From contig DATHXC010000002.1 in NCBI GenBank assembly GCA_035459965.1, positions 62,001 through 126,000 of the forward strand: 64,000 bases of DNA, in the 5' to 3' direction. Positions 8,096 through 17,900 of the stretch are shown piece after piece. The DNA comes from DATHXC01 sp035459965 (GTDB taxonomy: Bacteria > Pseudomonadota > Gammaproteobacteria > Burkholderiales > Methylophilaceae). Position 1 is the first letter of the stretch, and every line of letters starts with the position of its first letter. Made by a program: the position numbers and the translations under genes. The notes beneath the pieces are model-generated. The model did not search any database and had not been told where the DNA came from. It worked only from the letters and a program-made list of their open reading frames with translations.

Positions 8096-9691
8096 TTATA
8101 ACGGCACATTTGCGAATGTCTTTACCAGCTGAAACTTCATCAGCTTGCCCATCGCATTTCTTGGTAATTCATCCACCACAAAAAACTTCCTGGGCTGCTG
8201 AAAATCGGCCAATTTTTCACAGCAATGGAAGCGCAATTTCCTTAAATCGAATTCAGTTTTATTAGCCGCTACAACCGCTACAGCCACCACTTCGCCAAGG
8301 CGTTCATCGGGGAAAGCAAAAGCGGCGCTTTCACTCACAGAGGCATGCTCGCTCACTACAGCCTCAACATCGGCAGGATAAATATTGATACCGCCGGAAA
8401 TAATGATGTCCTTGGTGCGGCCGAGGAAATACAGGAAACCGTCTTCATCCAGCTTGCCTGTATCGCCGGTACGGAAATAGTCGCCCCACATGGCCGCTTT
8501 TGTTAGATCAGCACGCTTGAAATAGCCACCGAATAACATGGGCGTTTTGCATACGATTTCGCCGGCTTCACCAACGCCCAGCTCTTCATCGTTTTTACCG
8601 ATGATCTTGATATCTACGCTGGGCGCTGCCTCGCCCACGGACTGCAACTTGGTGCGTGCGGCAAAACCATCAAGGTTGGAAGCAATCGCGATCTCTGACG
8701 CGCCATAACATTCGTGGAATTCGCAGTCGAACTTTTCCAGCAGGTCAGCTTTCACTACGGGGTCGAGCAAGGCCGAAGACGACACCAGGCAACGTAAGCT
8801 TGAGATGTCATATTGAGGCTTGTTACCAAGCTCGTCGGCAATCTGCTTGAGCTGGGATGAAACGGCAATGCTGAAAGTCACCGCATGCTCAGCCACACAT
8901 TCCAGCCAGGTCGTGGGTGAGAACTTGGACATCAGCACCGAAGTGCCGCCTGTGAGCAGTGGAATCAGCACCAGTCTTTCGGCCAGCGAATGGTAGAGCG
9001 GTGTTGCAGCCAATGTCCTGTCGTCTGGAGTGATGCCATACAACTTGACCGCAGCAGCAGCCCGGTTGAACTTGCTATTCTGGGTGAGGATGATGGGTTT
9101 AGGATCGCCAGTGGAACCTGAAGTCATGGTGAGGATGAAGGCATCCTGCTCCTGCCCCATGTGTAATGGCTTGGCATCCGGAGGAATGTCCTGCAGCAGA
9201 TCCGCCAGCAGTTGGGCCCCCTCTACAGCCTCATCCACACTTAGCCACAGGCCATCCACCTTGAGCCACAGCGGTACGAAATCCGCTACCAGTTCAGGTT
9301 TGAGCAATGACTCAAGCAATCTTGCCGTGGCGACTACGTGCTTCACATCTGCCACTTCGAATGCACGTTGTATGGCTGCAGTAGTCAATGAGGTATTGAG
9401 CGGCACCAGTACTGCACCAAGGTCGGCTGCTACCAGCATCAGGGCAACAAACTCAATGCTGTTGGGCAGCAGCACGCCGATATGGTCGCCGCGCTTGATG
9501 CCATTAGCAGCCATCGCGTTAGACCAGCGGCATACCAGCTGTGCCAGTTCCTGGTAGTTCGCGGTATTGCCTTCGCACCAGATCGCCTGCTTTTCAGGTG
9601 TGCGGGCTGCATGCGCAAAAAACCCGGTGGTTAATTTTCCGGCTAATGTAACTGTGCCTGTTTGCAAAACATTTTCCATCACTCGTCCCAT
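8096..9691 (-). CDS. AMP-dependent acyl-CoA / acyl-ACP synthetase
   Basis: An ANL-superfamily adenylating ligase that activates a carboxylic acid as acyl-AMP and transfers it to CoA or a carrier protein. Visible motifs are the phosphate loop TMTSGSTGDPKP near residue 190, YGASE near 330, YFRTGD and GRTKDIIISGGINIYP near 420-435, and the C-terminal catalytic lysine in NAMGKLMK near 517. The open frame extends upstream to 9781, but that would overlap the preceding gene by 86 bases. ATG 9691 (four bases after the stop of that gene) or ATG 9679 is more plausible. With an ACP three genes away in the same operon, loading that ACP is the likely job; the acid is unknown. Confidence 0.88.
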   Translation of the reverse strand: MGRVMENVLQTGTVTLAGKLTTGFFAHAARTPEKQAIWCEGNTANYQELAQLVCRWSNAMAANGIKRGDHIGVLLPNSIEFVALMLVAADLGAVLVPLNTSLTTAAIQRAFEVADVKHVVATARLLESLLKPELVADFVPLWLKVDGLWLSVDEAVEGAQLLADLLQDIPPDAKPLHMGQEQDAFILTMTSGSTGDPKPIILTQNSKFNRAAAAVKLYGITPDDRTLAATPLYHSLAERLVLIPLLTGGTSVLMSKFSPTTWLECVAEHAVTFSIAVSSQLKQIADELGNKPQYDISSLRCLVSSSALLDPVVKADLLEKFDCEFHECYGASEIAIASNLDGFAARTKLQSVGEAAPSVDIKIIGKNDEELGVGEAGEIVCKTPMLFGGYFKRADLTKAAMWGDYFRTGDTGKLDEDGFLYFLGRTKDIIISGGINIYPADVEAVVSEHASVSESAAFAFPDERLGEVVAVAVVAANKTEFDLRKLRFHCCEKLADFQQPRKFFVVDELPRNAMGKLMKFQLVKTFANVPL

Positions 9692-9695
9692 ACGT

Positions 9696-10382
9696 CTAAC
9701 CCAATACCTGACTGAAACGGAGAAAGGATTTGCTCTTGAGCTTGAACAACTGGCCCGGCTCCGAGAGGTAAACCTGGTCATCCTCGGTATGCTTGTTCAC
9801 CAGCGTATTAGCAGCAATGAAGTTACGTGCGCCTATATTCAAGCCGTGACCTGCCGAGGCATTGACGCCCCAGAAGCAGCTTTCGCCGATCTGGCAGCCG
9901 CCCGCAATCGCCACCCCGGAATTGATCCAGTTATTGTCGGCAATGATGCAGTCATGACCAAGATTGACGTTGCTCGATATAAACGTGCCCTGCCCTATTT
10001 TGCAGCCGGGATGAATAGATACGTGGTCCAGGATGACGCAGTTTTCCGCGATTTCAACATCGTCATGCACGATCACGGATTCATGCACGAAGCTGGCAAA
10101 GCTGTAGCCTTTTTGCCTGGCTTCGTTATATTTCCTCGCACGCAGGGCATTCATGTCGATAAAGCCCATGACGATGATCATGTTGTATTGGATCGGATCG
10201 AACAGTTTTTCCACTTGGCTGAATGGGATAAGCGGCAGATCAAGATAACTATCCACGCCATCGGCAATGCATATGTCATCCACGGTAAACCCGGCGATAT
10301 CCATGCTGTGGCGGGCATACGAGTAAAACAGCTTCGCCATGGCGCCATTGCCGTAAATGATGGTTTTCATATCAGTAGTCAT
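9696..10382 (-). CDS. sugar N-/O-acyltransferase, NeuD/VioB-like left-handed beta-helix family
   Basis: The N-terminal 90 residues form a small Rossmann-like domain (TIIYGNGAMAKLFYSY). From about residue 95 onward there are isoleucine/valine-rich hexapeptide repeats (VIVHDDVEIAENCVILDH, GCKIGQGTFISSNVNLGHD), which fold as a trimeric left-handed beta-helix. The HD in NLGHDC may contribute the catalytic histidine, as in NeuD/PglD relatives. This family N-acylates UDP- or dTDP-4-amino-4,6-dideoxy sugars. Its ATG overlaps the stop of the aminotransferase fusion gene by four bases (ATGA), which fits consecutive steps of amination then acylation. Acetyl-CoA or the cluster ACP could be the donor. 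Confidence 0.85.
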   Translation of the reverse strand: MTTDMKTIIYGNGAMAKLFYSYARHSMDIAGFTVDDICIADGVDSYLDLPLIPFSQVEKLFDPIQYNMIIVMGFIDMNALRARKYNEARQKGYSFASFVHESVIVHDDVEIAENCVILDHVSIHPGCKIGQGTFISSNVNLGHDCIIADNNWINSGVAIAGGCQIGESCFWGVNASAGHGLNIGARNFIAANTLVNKHTEDDQVYLSEPGQLFKLKSKSFLRFSQVLG

Positions 10383-13300
10383 AGAAGCGCCTGAACCCTG
10401 ATCAGATCAACAATGCGGTCGACCTGGCTGGCTTGTAAATCCGGGTAGATTGGCAGGCAGATCACTTCGTGTGATGCCTTGGTGGCCGCTGGCAGGTTGC
10501 CCTGCGTGGCAGAAGGCATGCCGCGGTACATCGGGAATTCACTAATCAGTGGATAGAAATAACGGCGCGCATAAATACCGGCATCGCGCAGCTTCTGGTA
10601 AAGCGCATCGCGGCTCAGCGGGTATTCCGGCTGCACCAGGATAGGGAAATAAGAGTAATTGGCGACTTCTTCACCGGCATCAGCCAGGCAATGAATGCCT
10701 GCGATGGCAGCGAGCTGCTGGCGATAATAAGTATCGACTTCTTTACGTTTCAGTAATGCAGCATCAATGCCTTTAAGCTGTAGCAGGCCGAAAGCCGCAT
10801 TGACCTCGCTCATCTTGCCGTTGATACCGGCAGCGACCACGGTCAATTCATCGACAAAACCAAAGTTCTTGAGGTGGTCGATACGCTGCTTGGTCTTGGC
10901 GTCCGGGCATACGATGGCGCCACCTTCGAAGGTATTGAACACCTTGGTGGCATGAAAACTTAGCACGGAAAGATCGCCGTAATTTAGCAGGCTGCCGCCC
11001 TGATGCTGTACGCCGAAACTATGCGCGGCGTCGTAGATCACCCTGAGGTTATAGTCATCGGCAATCTTCTGGATGCGGTCTACATCGCAAGGGTGTCCAT
11101 AGCAATGCACCGGCATGATGGCAGTGGTCTGCGGGGTAATGGCAGCCTCGATTTTGGCCGGATCCATATTCAGGCTGACCGGGTCGATATCTACAAATAC
11201 CGGCTTGATGCCGTTCCACAGCAGGGAGTGCGCCGTAGCCACGAAAGAATAAGGGGTAGTAATCACCTCGCCAGTAATGCGCAGGGCTTGCAGTGCGGTG
11301 AGTAGCGCCAGGGTGCCATTGGCAAACAGCGCGATGTGCTTCACACCCAGGTAATCACAAAGTGCCTGCTCCAACTGCTGATGGAACGGGCCGCCGTTGG
11401 TGAGCAGTTTGTTATCCCAAATCTTGCGCATGTAGGGGATAAAGTCATCCAGCGCTGGCAGCAATGGCTGTGTGACATAAATCAGGCCGTTATCTGCGGC
11501 TGGTTGCAGCGCTACCGGCTCAGGCACGGTCACTGCGAAAGAAGCTGCCGGTAGTTTATCGCACCAGCGTTGCCACATCTGGCGGAAGGCGATTTCCAGG
11601 CCTTCGGCAATCATGGCAGGCTTGGCCAGCGGCGATTGTTCGAAACGGCTGCGCAATGATGCACGCACCTCTGCAAGTTGTTGGGTATGGCTGGCCCAGA
11701 AAATGCCATGCTCGACAAAAGCAGCTTCATCATCGGCTACAAAATCATCCAGGCCCACTTGTTTCATCACATCCAGCGCGCCACGGCTGGCCATGCTTTT
11801 GCCTTCCATGCATAGCGTGGGCACGCCCATCCAGACTGCATGGCAAGTCGTCGTCACGCCATTGGAGGGGAAAGTATCGAGGCAGACATCTACCTCATGA
11901 TGCAGCTTGAGGTAATTCTTCATGAAACTGCGTGGATGAAAAATCAGGCGCTCACGGCCGACTCCACCCTGCGCAAACCAATCGATAATCGAATCATAGC
12001 TGCCGTCATTGGGCATAGCACCCAGCAACATCCTGGCATTGGGCAAGGCATTGAGCAGCTTGCACCACAGGCTCACTACACTAGGCGTGATCTTGTTGGG
12101 GCGGTTAAAGCAGGCAAATGTCATGTAACCATTTTTTAATGCGGGTAGCGCATTCACTTCCGGTGCCACTTCAGAAGGTAGGAAGGGCGCATTGGCAGGC
12201 AACTGCACCAGCTTTTCGGTGAACTGGTCATCCAGTTGACCCGGTGGCAGCAAATAGCTGTCAGCCAGGTAATAATCCATTGCAGTTAAACCAGTAGTAG
12301 AGAGATAACCGAGCCAGCTGGCCTGGATAGGTGCAGGCTTCATGGCAAAAGTCAGCAGGCTGTTTCCTGCGGTATGACCATTCAGGTCAACCAGGATATC
12401 GATACCGTCTTCACGGATTTTGTCAGCGAGCTGGGTATCGCTTAGCGCATCGACCTTATTCCAGTAGCGGAATTTTCCGCGCAGGCGCTGGGTGATGCTG
12501 TCTTCAATCGGGCTGGTGGAATACGCATGCAGTGACAGGTTGAGCGATAAAGCCAGATGCGTGAGCAATGGCTCGATAAAGTAAGCCAGCGAATGATCAC
12601 GGAAATCGGCAGTGACAAAACCCACTTGCAGGCAGCGTTGCGGGTCGCGCTTGTTCTTGTGTTTAGTCCAGGCTGCTTTTAATGGCAGCTCATATTGTTT
12701 GCTGAAGTTGCAATGCTCTTCGAATAATGTCCTGGTATCTATTTTTTCGGAATGCGACAGGCAGAACAGCAGGTTGCTATAGCAGCCTGCATAACCAGGG
12801 TTCAGCGCTAGCGCTTTGCGATATTCGCGGATGCCAGCATCAATATCACCGGCATCTTTCTTGACGATGCCCAGGTTATTGTAAGCAGCCGCATAATCCG
12901 GCTTGAGTTTGATCGCTTGCTCAAAAGCCGTTGCTGCGCCTTTTAAATCGCCCTGGTTCTTGAGTATCAGGCCGTAATAGCAATGCTCTTTTGCATCATT
13001 GGCATTGAGCTCAAGCGCGCGTAATGCGGGCAATCTGGCATCCTTGCCCTGGATCAGGAAAGTATCACTGAGGATTTTCCAGCCCACCAGCCAGTGCGGA
13101 TATTGCTGCACCAGTGCCAGTATCTTGTTCTCGACTTCTTCATAGCGTTGCTGTGAAAACAGCTCGATCAATTCATCTTCAATGGTGGATGGCGGCAATG
13201 CCACAGCAGCGTGTTTTAACTTTGTTTCTAAGGTCAAAGCCAGCGACTCGACTTCTTTGCCGGCTAACCCGGCTTTCACGCCATAAGACAGCACCAACTG

Positions 13301-13600
13301 TGCATCATCAAAATGCTCTGCCTGGATCAAGGCACGGATATAACTCAGCCAGTATTGTTCTTCCTGCGGATCGGCTTCCAGTGCAGCCTTGAAATACAGC
13401 AGGCTGTCATCCGCATGCTTTTCCTCCAACGCAATCACGCCGAGGTTGTAATTGGCATTGGCCTGGTTAGGGTGTTCCAGCAGAATATCGCGATACAGGC
13501 GCTCCGCCGCTTGCGTATTACCAGCGCGATGCAAAGACACCGCCTCTGCCAGGCGCTCATCAGCCAATCCATTACCCTGTTCCAGCTCATGCGTAGCCAT
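10379..13600 (-). CDS. fusion: TPR + GT41 (OGT/SPINDLY-like) glycosyltransferase + DegT/DnrJ/EryC1 aminotransferase
   Basis: About 1073 residues. Residues 1-310 hold tetratricopeptide repeats (NANYNLGVIALEE, AAYNNLGIVKKDAGD). Residues about 320-680 are a GT41 catalytic region with QVGFVTADFRDHS, LVDLNGHTAGN, ASWLGYLSTTGLTAMDYYLAD and a donor-site segment SNGVTTTCHAVWMGVPTL. Residues about 700-1073 are a complete DegT-type PLP aminotransferase with the probable Schiff-base lysine in SFHATKVFN near 885. DegT enzymes make 4-amino-4,6-dideoxy nucleotide sugars, and the motif style is VioA-like. Fusing sugar maker and protein O-glycosyltransferase in one chain is unusual. The frame also opens at TTG 13630, but ATG 13600 has a GAGG upstream and a natural N-terminus. 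It is first gene of the glycan operon and a paralogue of the 14931-20630 protein. Confidence 0.85.
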   Translation of the reverse strand: MATHELEQGNGLADERLAEAVSLHRAGNTQAAERLYRDILLEHPNQANANYNLGVIALEEKHADDSLLYFKAALEADPQEEQYWLSYIRALIQAEHFDDAQLVLSYGVKAGLAGKEVESLALTLETKLKHAAVALPPSTIEDELIELFSQQRYEEVENKILALVQQYPHWLVGWKILSDTFLIQGKDARLPALRALELNANDAKEHCYYGLILKNQGDLKGAATAFEQAIKLKPDYAAAYNNLGIVKKDAGDIDAGIREYRKALALNPGYAGCYSNLLFCLSHSEKIDTRTLFEEHCNFSKQYELPLKAAWTKHKNKRDPQRCLQVGFVTADFRDHSLAYFIEPLLTHLALSLNLSLHAYSTSPIEDSITQRLRGKFRYWNKVDALSDTQLADKIREDGIDILVDLNGHTAGNSLLTFAMKPAPIQASWLGYLSTTGLTAMDYYLADSYLLPPGQLDDQFTEKLVQLPANAPFLPSEVAPEVNALPALKNGYMTFACFNRPNKITPSVVSLWCKLLNALPNARMLLGAMPNDGSYDSIIDWFAQGGVGRERLIFHPRSFMKNYLKLHHEVDVCLDTFPSNGVTTTCHAVWMGVPTLCMEGKSMASRGALDVMKQVGLDDFVADDEAAFVEHGIFWASHTQQLAEVRASLRSRFEQSPLAKPAMIAEGLEIAFRQMWQRWCDKLPAASFAVTVPEPVALQPAADNGLIYVTQPLLPALDDFIPYMRKIWDNKLLTNGGPFHQQLEQALCDYLGVKHIALFANGTLALLTALQALRITGEVITTPYSFVATAHSLLWNGIKPVFVDIDPVSLNMDPAKIEAAITPQTTAIMPVHCYGHPCDVDRIQKIADDYNLRVIYDAAHSFGVQHQGGSLLNYGDLSVLSFHATKVFNTFEGGAIVCPDAKTKQRIDHLKNFGFVDELTVVAAGINGKMSEVNAAFGLLQLKGIDAALLKRKEVDTYYRQQLAAIAGIHCLADAGEEVANYSYFPILVQPEYPLSRDALYQKLRDAGIYARRYFYPLISEFPMYRGMPSATQGNLPAATKASHEVICLPIYPDLQASQVDRIVDLIRVQALL

Positions 13601-13700
13601 CAGACAGCAGCCTCGGCAAAACGTAAACAAGCCGCTACCTGCTTTACAGCAACGGTTAGGGCTTGAGGCATTTTATTGGTTGTCGTCATGGCTACATTGC

Positions 13701-13759
13701 CGGAATGATCATGACCTTATTATCAATAAACTGGAGGCTGGCAGATGCGGGGAATAGAA
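13701..13759 (-). promoter_or_regulatory. upstream element shared by the two TPR-GT41 genes (copy 1)
   Basis: This stretch, about 100-160 bases upstream of the TPR-GT41-DegT start, aligns with 20664-20716 upstream of the paralogous gene. Both keep CGGAATGATC, ATTATCAA, AGATGC and AATAGAA in the same order, with one gap of about six bases. On the minus strand it contains TTGATAAT, which could be a -10 element, but no convincing -35. It may be a common promoter or regulator site, or simply a remnant of gene duplication. Confidence 0.5.
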
Positions 13760-13843
13760 CGGGGAAAATGGGCTAAATTGGGTTATTCATTTAGAATCGA
13801 TAACTAGACGCTGTGTCTCTATATTAATAGTTAGGTACTAGAT

Positions 13844-14329
13844 ATGACGATCAAAGCACATGGGATCGACTACGAGTCCGAGTTGGCGACCATCCGAGAT
13901 GCGTATGTCAGCGCAACGCCGCAGCAACGGTTGAACATTATTCGTCAGCGGCTAAGTGATCACCACTTCGGTCCGAATCGTCTGGTTACTGCTGTTTCGG
14001 CTGTAGAAGCCCTCGCTCGAACGCTTGTGATGCACGCCAACCATGACACAAAGGCAGAGATTAGAACGAACTACTCCAAGTATCAATATCGCAAGCCAGA
14101 AGGTCTCATCCGTCAGTACCTTGAGTCCAAAGGAATTACTGATGCGAAGGCACTCTTTGCAGAAGATACTTGGCAACTGTTTGGCTATGCCGTGCAGTAT
14201 CGGAATCTTTTGGCTCACGAGTGCACTTACTTGGGTATGGATAAATTCCCATCCCTTATCGAGGCATGCGAAGAAGTTTTAGCGGCTCTAGCAAAGTTGG
14301 AGGGTGTCGGTGCACAGAGCTACACATAG
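13844..14329 (+). CDS. uncharacterised HEPN-like protein with RN(L)LAHE motif
   Basis: 161 residues, all-helical in appearance, no signal peptide or membrane segment. Near residue 124 it has YRNLLAHECTY, an R-x4-H arrangement typical of HEPN domains (several of which are RNases in toxin-antitoxin, CRISPR and anti-phage systems). An upstream helix has the conserved-looking SAVEALARTLVMHAN. It is the only plus-strand gene in the glycan region, has no obvious antitoxin partner (no small ORF is coupled to it) and interrupts the spacing between psiE and the glycan operon. The ribosome binding site is weak (AGGTACTAGAT before ATG). The HEPN assignment rests on the motif and helical layout; RNase activity is not shown. 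Confidence 0.6.
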   Translation: MTIKAHGIDYESELATIRDAYVSATPQQRLNIIRQRLSDHHFGPNRLVTAVSAVEALARTLVMHANHDTKAEIRTNYSKYQYRKPEGLIRQYLESKGITDAKALFAEDTWQLFGYAVQYRNLLAHECTYLGMDKFPSLIEACEEVLAALAKLEGVGAQSYT

Positions 14330-14398
14330 GGGACAATTACTGCTTGGCATTTACCGACAACTTTCAGCGCAATGCGCCACGCTTATTACGCCCTACTT

Positions 14399-14487
14399 AC
14401 TGCCCTGTGAAGCTTATGGATATTGCCTCGCAGGGCAGTGCCTAATTGCAGAAATAACAAATTCTGCAATACAACCTTCTTGTTATT
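14399..14487. repeat. cluster of overlapping inverted repeats between convergent genes
   Basis: ACTGCCCTG (14399-14407) pairs with CAGGGCAGT (14431-14439). ATTGCAGAA (14445-14453) pairs with TTCTGCAAT (14462-14470). AATAACAA (14453-14460) can alternatively pair with TTGTTATT (14480-14487). No T-run follows, so none is a textbook terminator, but they occupy the junction of the HEPN-like gene and psiE and may end transcription. Confidence 0.4.
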
Positions 14488-14881
14488 GATCTTCCGGGTA
14501 AGGCAGTTTCAAATGACCCAACCTCACCAGCAGCACCGCAATCGCCAGCACCAATATGGCAGTAGCGCTGGCCAGCATGTGCGTGGGTGGTAGCTCCTTG
14601 ATATCCAGCACGATGTAGCGTGCGAGTGCGACCATGCCGATATACAGCGGGTAGGTGACGGGTAGTTTGCCGGATGAGTAATAGAAGCTGACCATGGCGA
14701 GCACTTCGACGAATAGGAACATGAGTAACAGATCACCCAGCCCGACGCTTTTAGCATTAATCATAATCATGATTTCATGCGCAGCAGCAAAGATGGTGGC
14801 AATGGCAATGACGACCAGCCCGACCTGCTCCAGCAGCGTAAATAAAAATTTCATTCTTTTGTGAAACTCCCCGTGCTGCAT
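14483..14881 (-). CDS. psiE: PsiE-family membrane protein
   Basis: 132 residues with four predicted transmembrane segments (about 17-37, 50-70, 77-95, 103-122). The family-typical ARYIVLDIKE follows the third segment. PsiE proteins are inner-membrane proteins named for phosphate-starvation induction in E. coli; their molecular role is not established. A good ribosome binding site (AAGGGA) precedes ATG 14881. It lies 49 bases downstream of the giant glycosyltransferase gene (stop at 14931) in the same direction and may be transcribed with it. No pho box was identified by eye. Confidence 0.8.
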   Translation of the reverse strand: MQHGEFHKRMKFLFTLLEQVGLVVIAIATIFAAAHEIMIMINAKSVGLGDLLLMFLFVEVLAMVSFYYSSGKLPVTYPLYIGMVALARYIVLDIKELPPTHMLASATAILVLAIAVLLVRLGHLKLPYPEDQ

Positions 14882-14930
14882 GGCATTCCCTTTCTTTTCC
14901 AGTTAAATATTTTTACGTTGCCTGACTAAT

Positions 14931-17900
14931 TTACATGCGCAGCTGATCAACTTTCTGCTCATACATGGCGATCACGCTGGCAAGGTATTCATGTGTTGGC
15001 AATTGCTGCAGGTAGGGCTGACCTTGCAACAAGATTTCCAGCGCAGGGGTTTTCAGGCCGACTTTCTCCAGCGTTTCGGCCATGCGGTAATAAGCCTCCA
15101 CACAATCGGGATGATCGATAATGAGTTGTCGGTAAGCGATGATGGCGGTAGGTATATCGCCATGCTGCGCATATTGCCCGGCAATCGCTAAGCCATAGGC
15201 CGGGGTGGTTTCAAGCGCATCGGGCTCAATGGTTTTAAAGTGCGTGAGGATATTGCCGATTGCCGATTCCAGCGCATCGAAATCCGGCTTTTCATTGGCA
15301 TCATAAATCGTGGGGAATGACGCAATGCTCTGTTGCATCTGCGCATAGCCTGCCTTGTCAAAATTCCAGGCTGCGGCAAAATCATCGTAGCCGTTGTAGA
15401 ACACTTCTGACTTATCAAGCCCGCTTCCCGAGGCATAAATCACCGGGCAACCGCACAGCAAGGCCTCTACCGCTGCGGCGGTTTTGTGGTACACGATCAG
15501 CCCTTCCGCTTGCTGGTAAAGCCTGGCTAGTTCTTGCGGCGGCTTGGGGTAAGCCATGGAGATGACTTCAAATGGCCTGCACCAATCAGGGATGCTGTCG
15601 AGATCGGGCGCTACACGGTGCGAATACACCAGGAAGCCGGAGCGTTTAGTATTAGGGTCGGTAGGTGGCGTGAACAGGCTGCGGTCTACCGTTTGCACAC
15701 GGACGCCCTCAGATGCTACCCAGGGGATAGCAAAGCTGTCGTCGTAATGCAGGATGTGTTCATCTTTATGGAAGCTGCCGAACCATGAGGTCTTCAGGAA
15801 GAAATTGGGTTTGTTCAACAAATAGCGCACCACGTTAGGCACCGCCAGCGGGTTGCCCATGACTACTTCAGGATAAATCGCGATTTGCAGCCTGTCTGCC
15901 AGCTTGTGCGCCTGGATAAGCTCGCTGTTGATTTGCGGCGTTTTGAGGTGGTCACTGATAATGGCAGAGGTCACATAGGCCTCGTAACCGGCCTTATTCA
16001 GGCGATCACAAAGGATATGCAGGCACTTGGTGCCGGATGAAAAATCACTGTAGTTGGGCGCCCAGATATAAAACACGGGCGTGGCATTTGCCCTGTCTTT
16101 AATCGGGTGCGGATCGCACTTGTTGCTTGCAGTTAAAGGCTGTTGCAATGCCTCCAATACTGCGGCCTGCAATGCGTCGGCTTTGTCCTGCTGGCTTTTC
16201 GCGACGGCCTCAAGATCAATCTCGAACTCGGCAGCTAATATATGGGCAGTCTCAGCTGTAAGGCCATGCTGCTGCCCGAATAACAAGGCTGAAGCGGCAG
16301 TGTCCACCGCGCCCGATTGCATGAGCGCATCGATGTAAGTCACCCAGAACTGTTCATTAGCCGGGCTTTCGGTAACCGCGATTTCCAGCCTCGGCAAAGC
16401 CAGCGCAGCACCTTTAAGTTCCGCCTCGATCACCCCCAGGTTATGGTTGGCCTCGGCATGTCTGGGCTGAATATTGAGGATTTCCAGGTACAGCTTGGTG
16501 GCGAGTTCAAGTTCACCTTCTTTTTGCTGATGCAGGGCCAGTTGCAAGACTTCATTCATCGCCTGTTGCAGTTCTAGCTCTTTTTGCGAAGTCTCGCTGA
16601 GGTAGCCTGCTACTTCATGCTTGGTGACTGCATCCCATTTATCCAGGTAGCGCGCATACTTTTGTCGCCACAACTGGCTGCCAAAAGCACCTTCGCTTTG
16701 GTGCGTAAGCCTGATGGGCCAGGTGCCTAACGTCAATCCGGCATTTCTCGCGCTACGGCAGAAATCCATGTCATAGAAATGGAAGTCAAACTGCGGGTCA
16801 AACTGCACGGCTTGTTCTCTTAGACTGCTAGGCTTTAAACTGCCAGCTCTAACTGCAAGAAACACACCATCCAGCAACTCACATTCATTGGGGGTTGGGC
16901 CAAAATCCAGCACTCGCCCGCCAGCATCCTGGCCATGGCCGACACGGCCACTCAGGTGTGCACCGGTATCCCAGTTAAATTGAATATCGGTAAAATTCCA
17001 CGAGGGCTGGTTGGCTACCCTGCGCCGATTACCTGCCACGCCGAGTACATCAAAATGCTCAAGTCCGGCCAGGATGGCATCGAGGAAATTTGGCTCGTCT
17101 ATCCATACATCGTCGTGCATGAATATCAGCACCGCATCATCTTGGGCCTGATCAATACGTTCATTAAATACTTCCGGCAGGCCACGCGTATTTTCAAACG
17201 CGATACTGGCGCTGATTCTGGCATCGTCCTTGAATCGTTGCAGTGACTGACCCAGGGCCGATTCATTCCAGAACTGTTGTTCTGACATCCTGGTGGCACT
17301 AACAATTTCAAGGCTGGTAATCTCAGGCTTTGCAGCCTTGGCTTTTGGTGTGATGTCTTTTTCTATAGATTCAAAGGCTGTAACTGCCCCACTTTCATCT
17401 TCAGGCAAATGCACTTCAAATGAGGCTGCGGGAGCGCCATCACACCAGCGGTGCCACATGGTGCGGAATGCAGCAGCAAGACCATTGGCAATCACTGCAG
17501 GCTGACCCGGCGCTGATTTGGCAAAGCGCTCACGCATGCTGGCCCTGTGCTGGGCTAGCAGCTCCAGATGCTGTGTCCAGTAAATGGCTTTTTGTACAAA
17601 CTCATCCTGGCTGGTGACAACAAAATCGCCCAGTCCAACATGGCCGAGAATGCCAGCACCAATACGGCTAGGCAGCATATCTCCAGCCAGCGTAAGCGTG
17701 GGCACACCCATCCAGATCGCGTGCCAGGTGGTGGTGCCACCGTTGTAGGGGAAAGTATCCATGCAAAGATCGACTTCCTGGTGCATTTTCAGGTAATCAT
17801 GCATCTCGGAACGTGTGCGCAATATAAGCCTGTCTGCGCTAATGCCCTCCTGCTCAAACCAAGATAGCAGCTTGGCGCGGCCTTCGTCCTGCTGCATGGC

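Noticed and set aside
9567..10394. Plus-strand open frame of 275 codons
   Set aside because: It is antisense to the hexapeptide acyltransferase, whose repeats and operon overlaps are clear, and the translated plus frame shows no family features.
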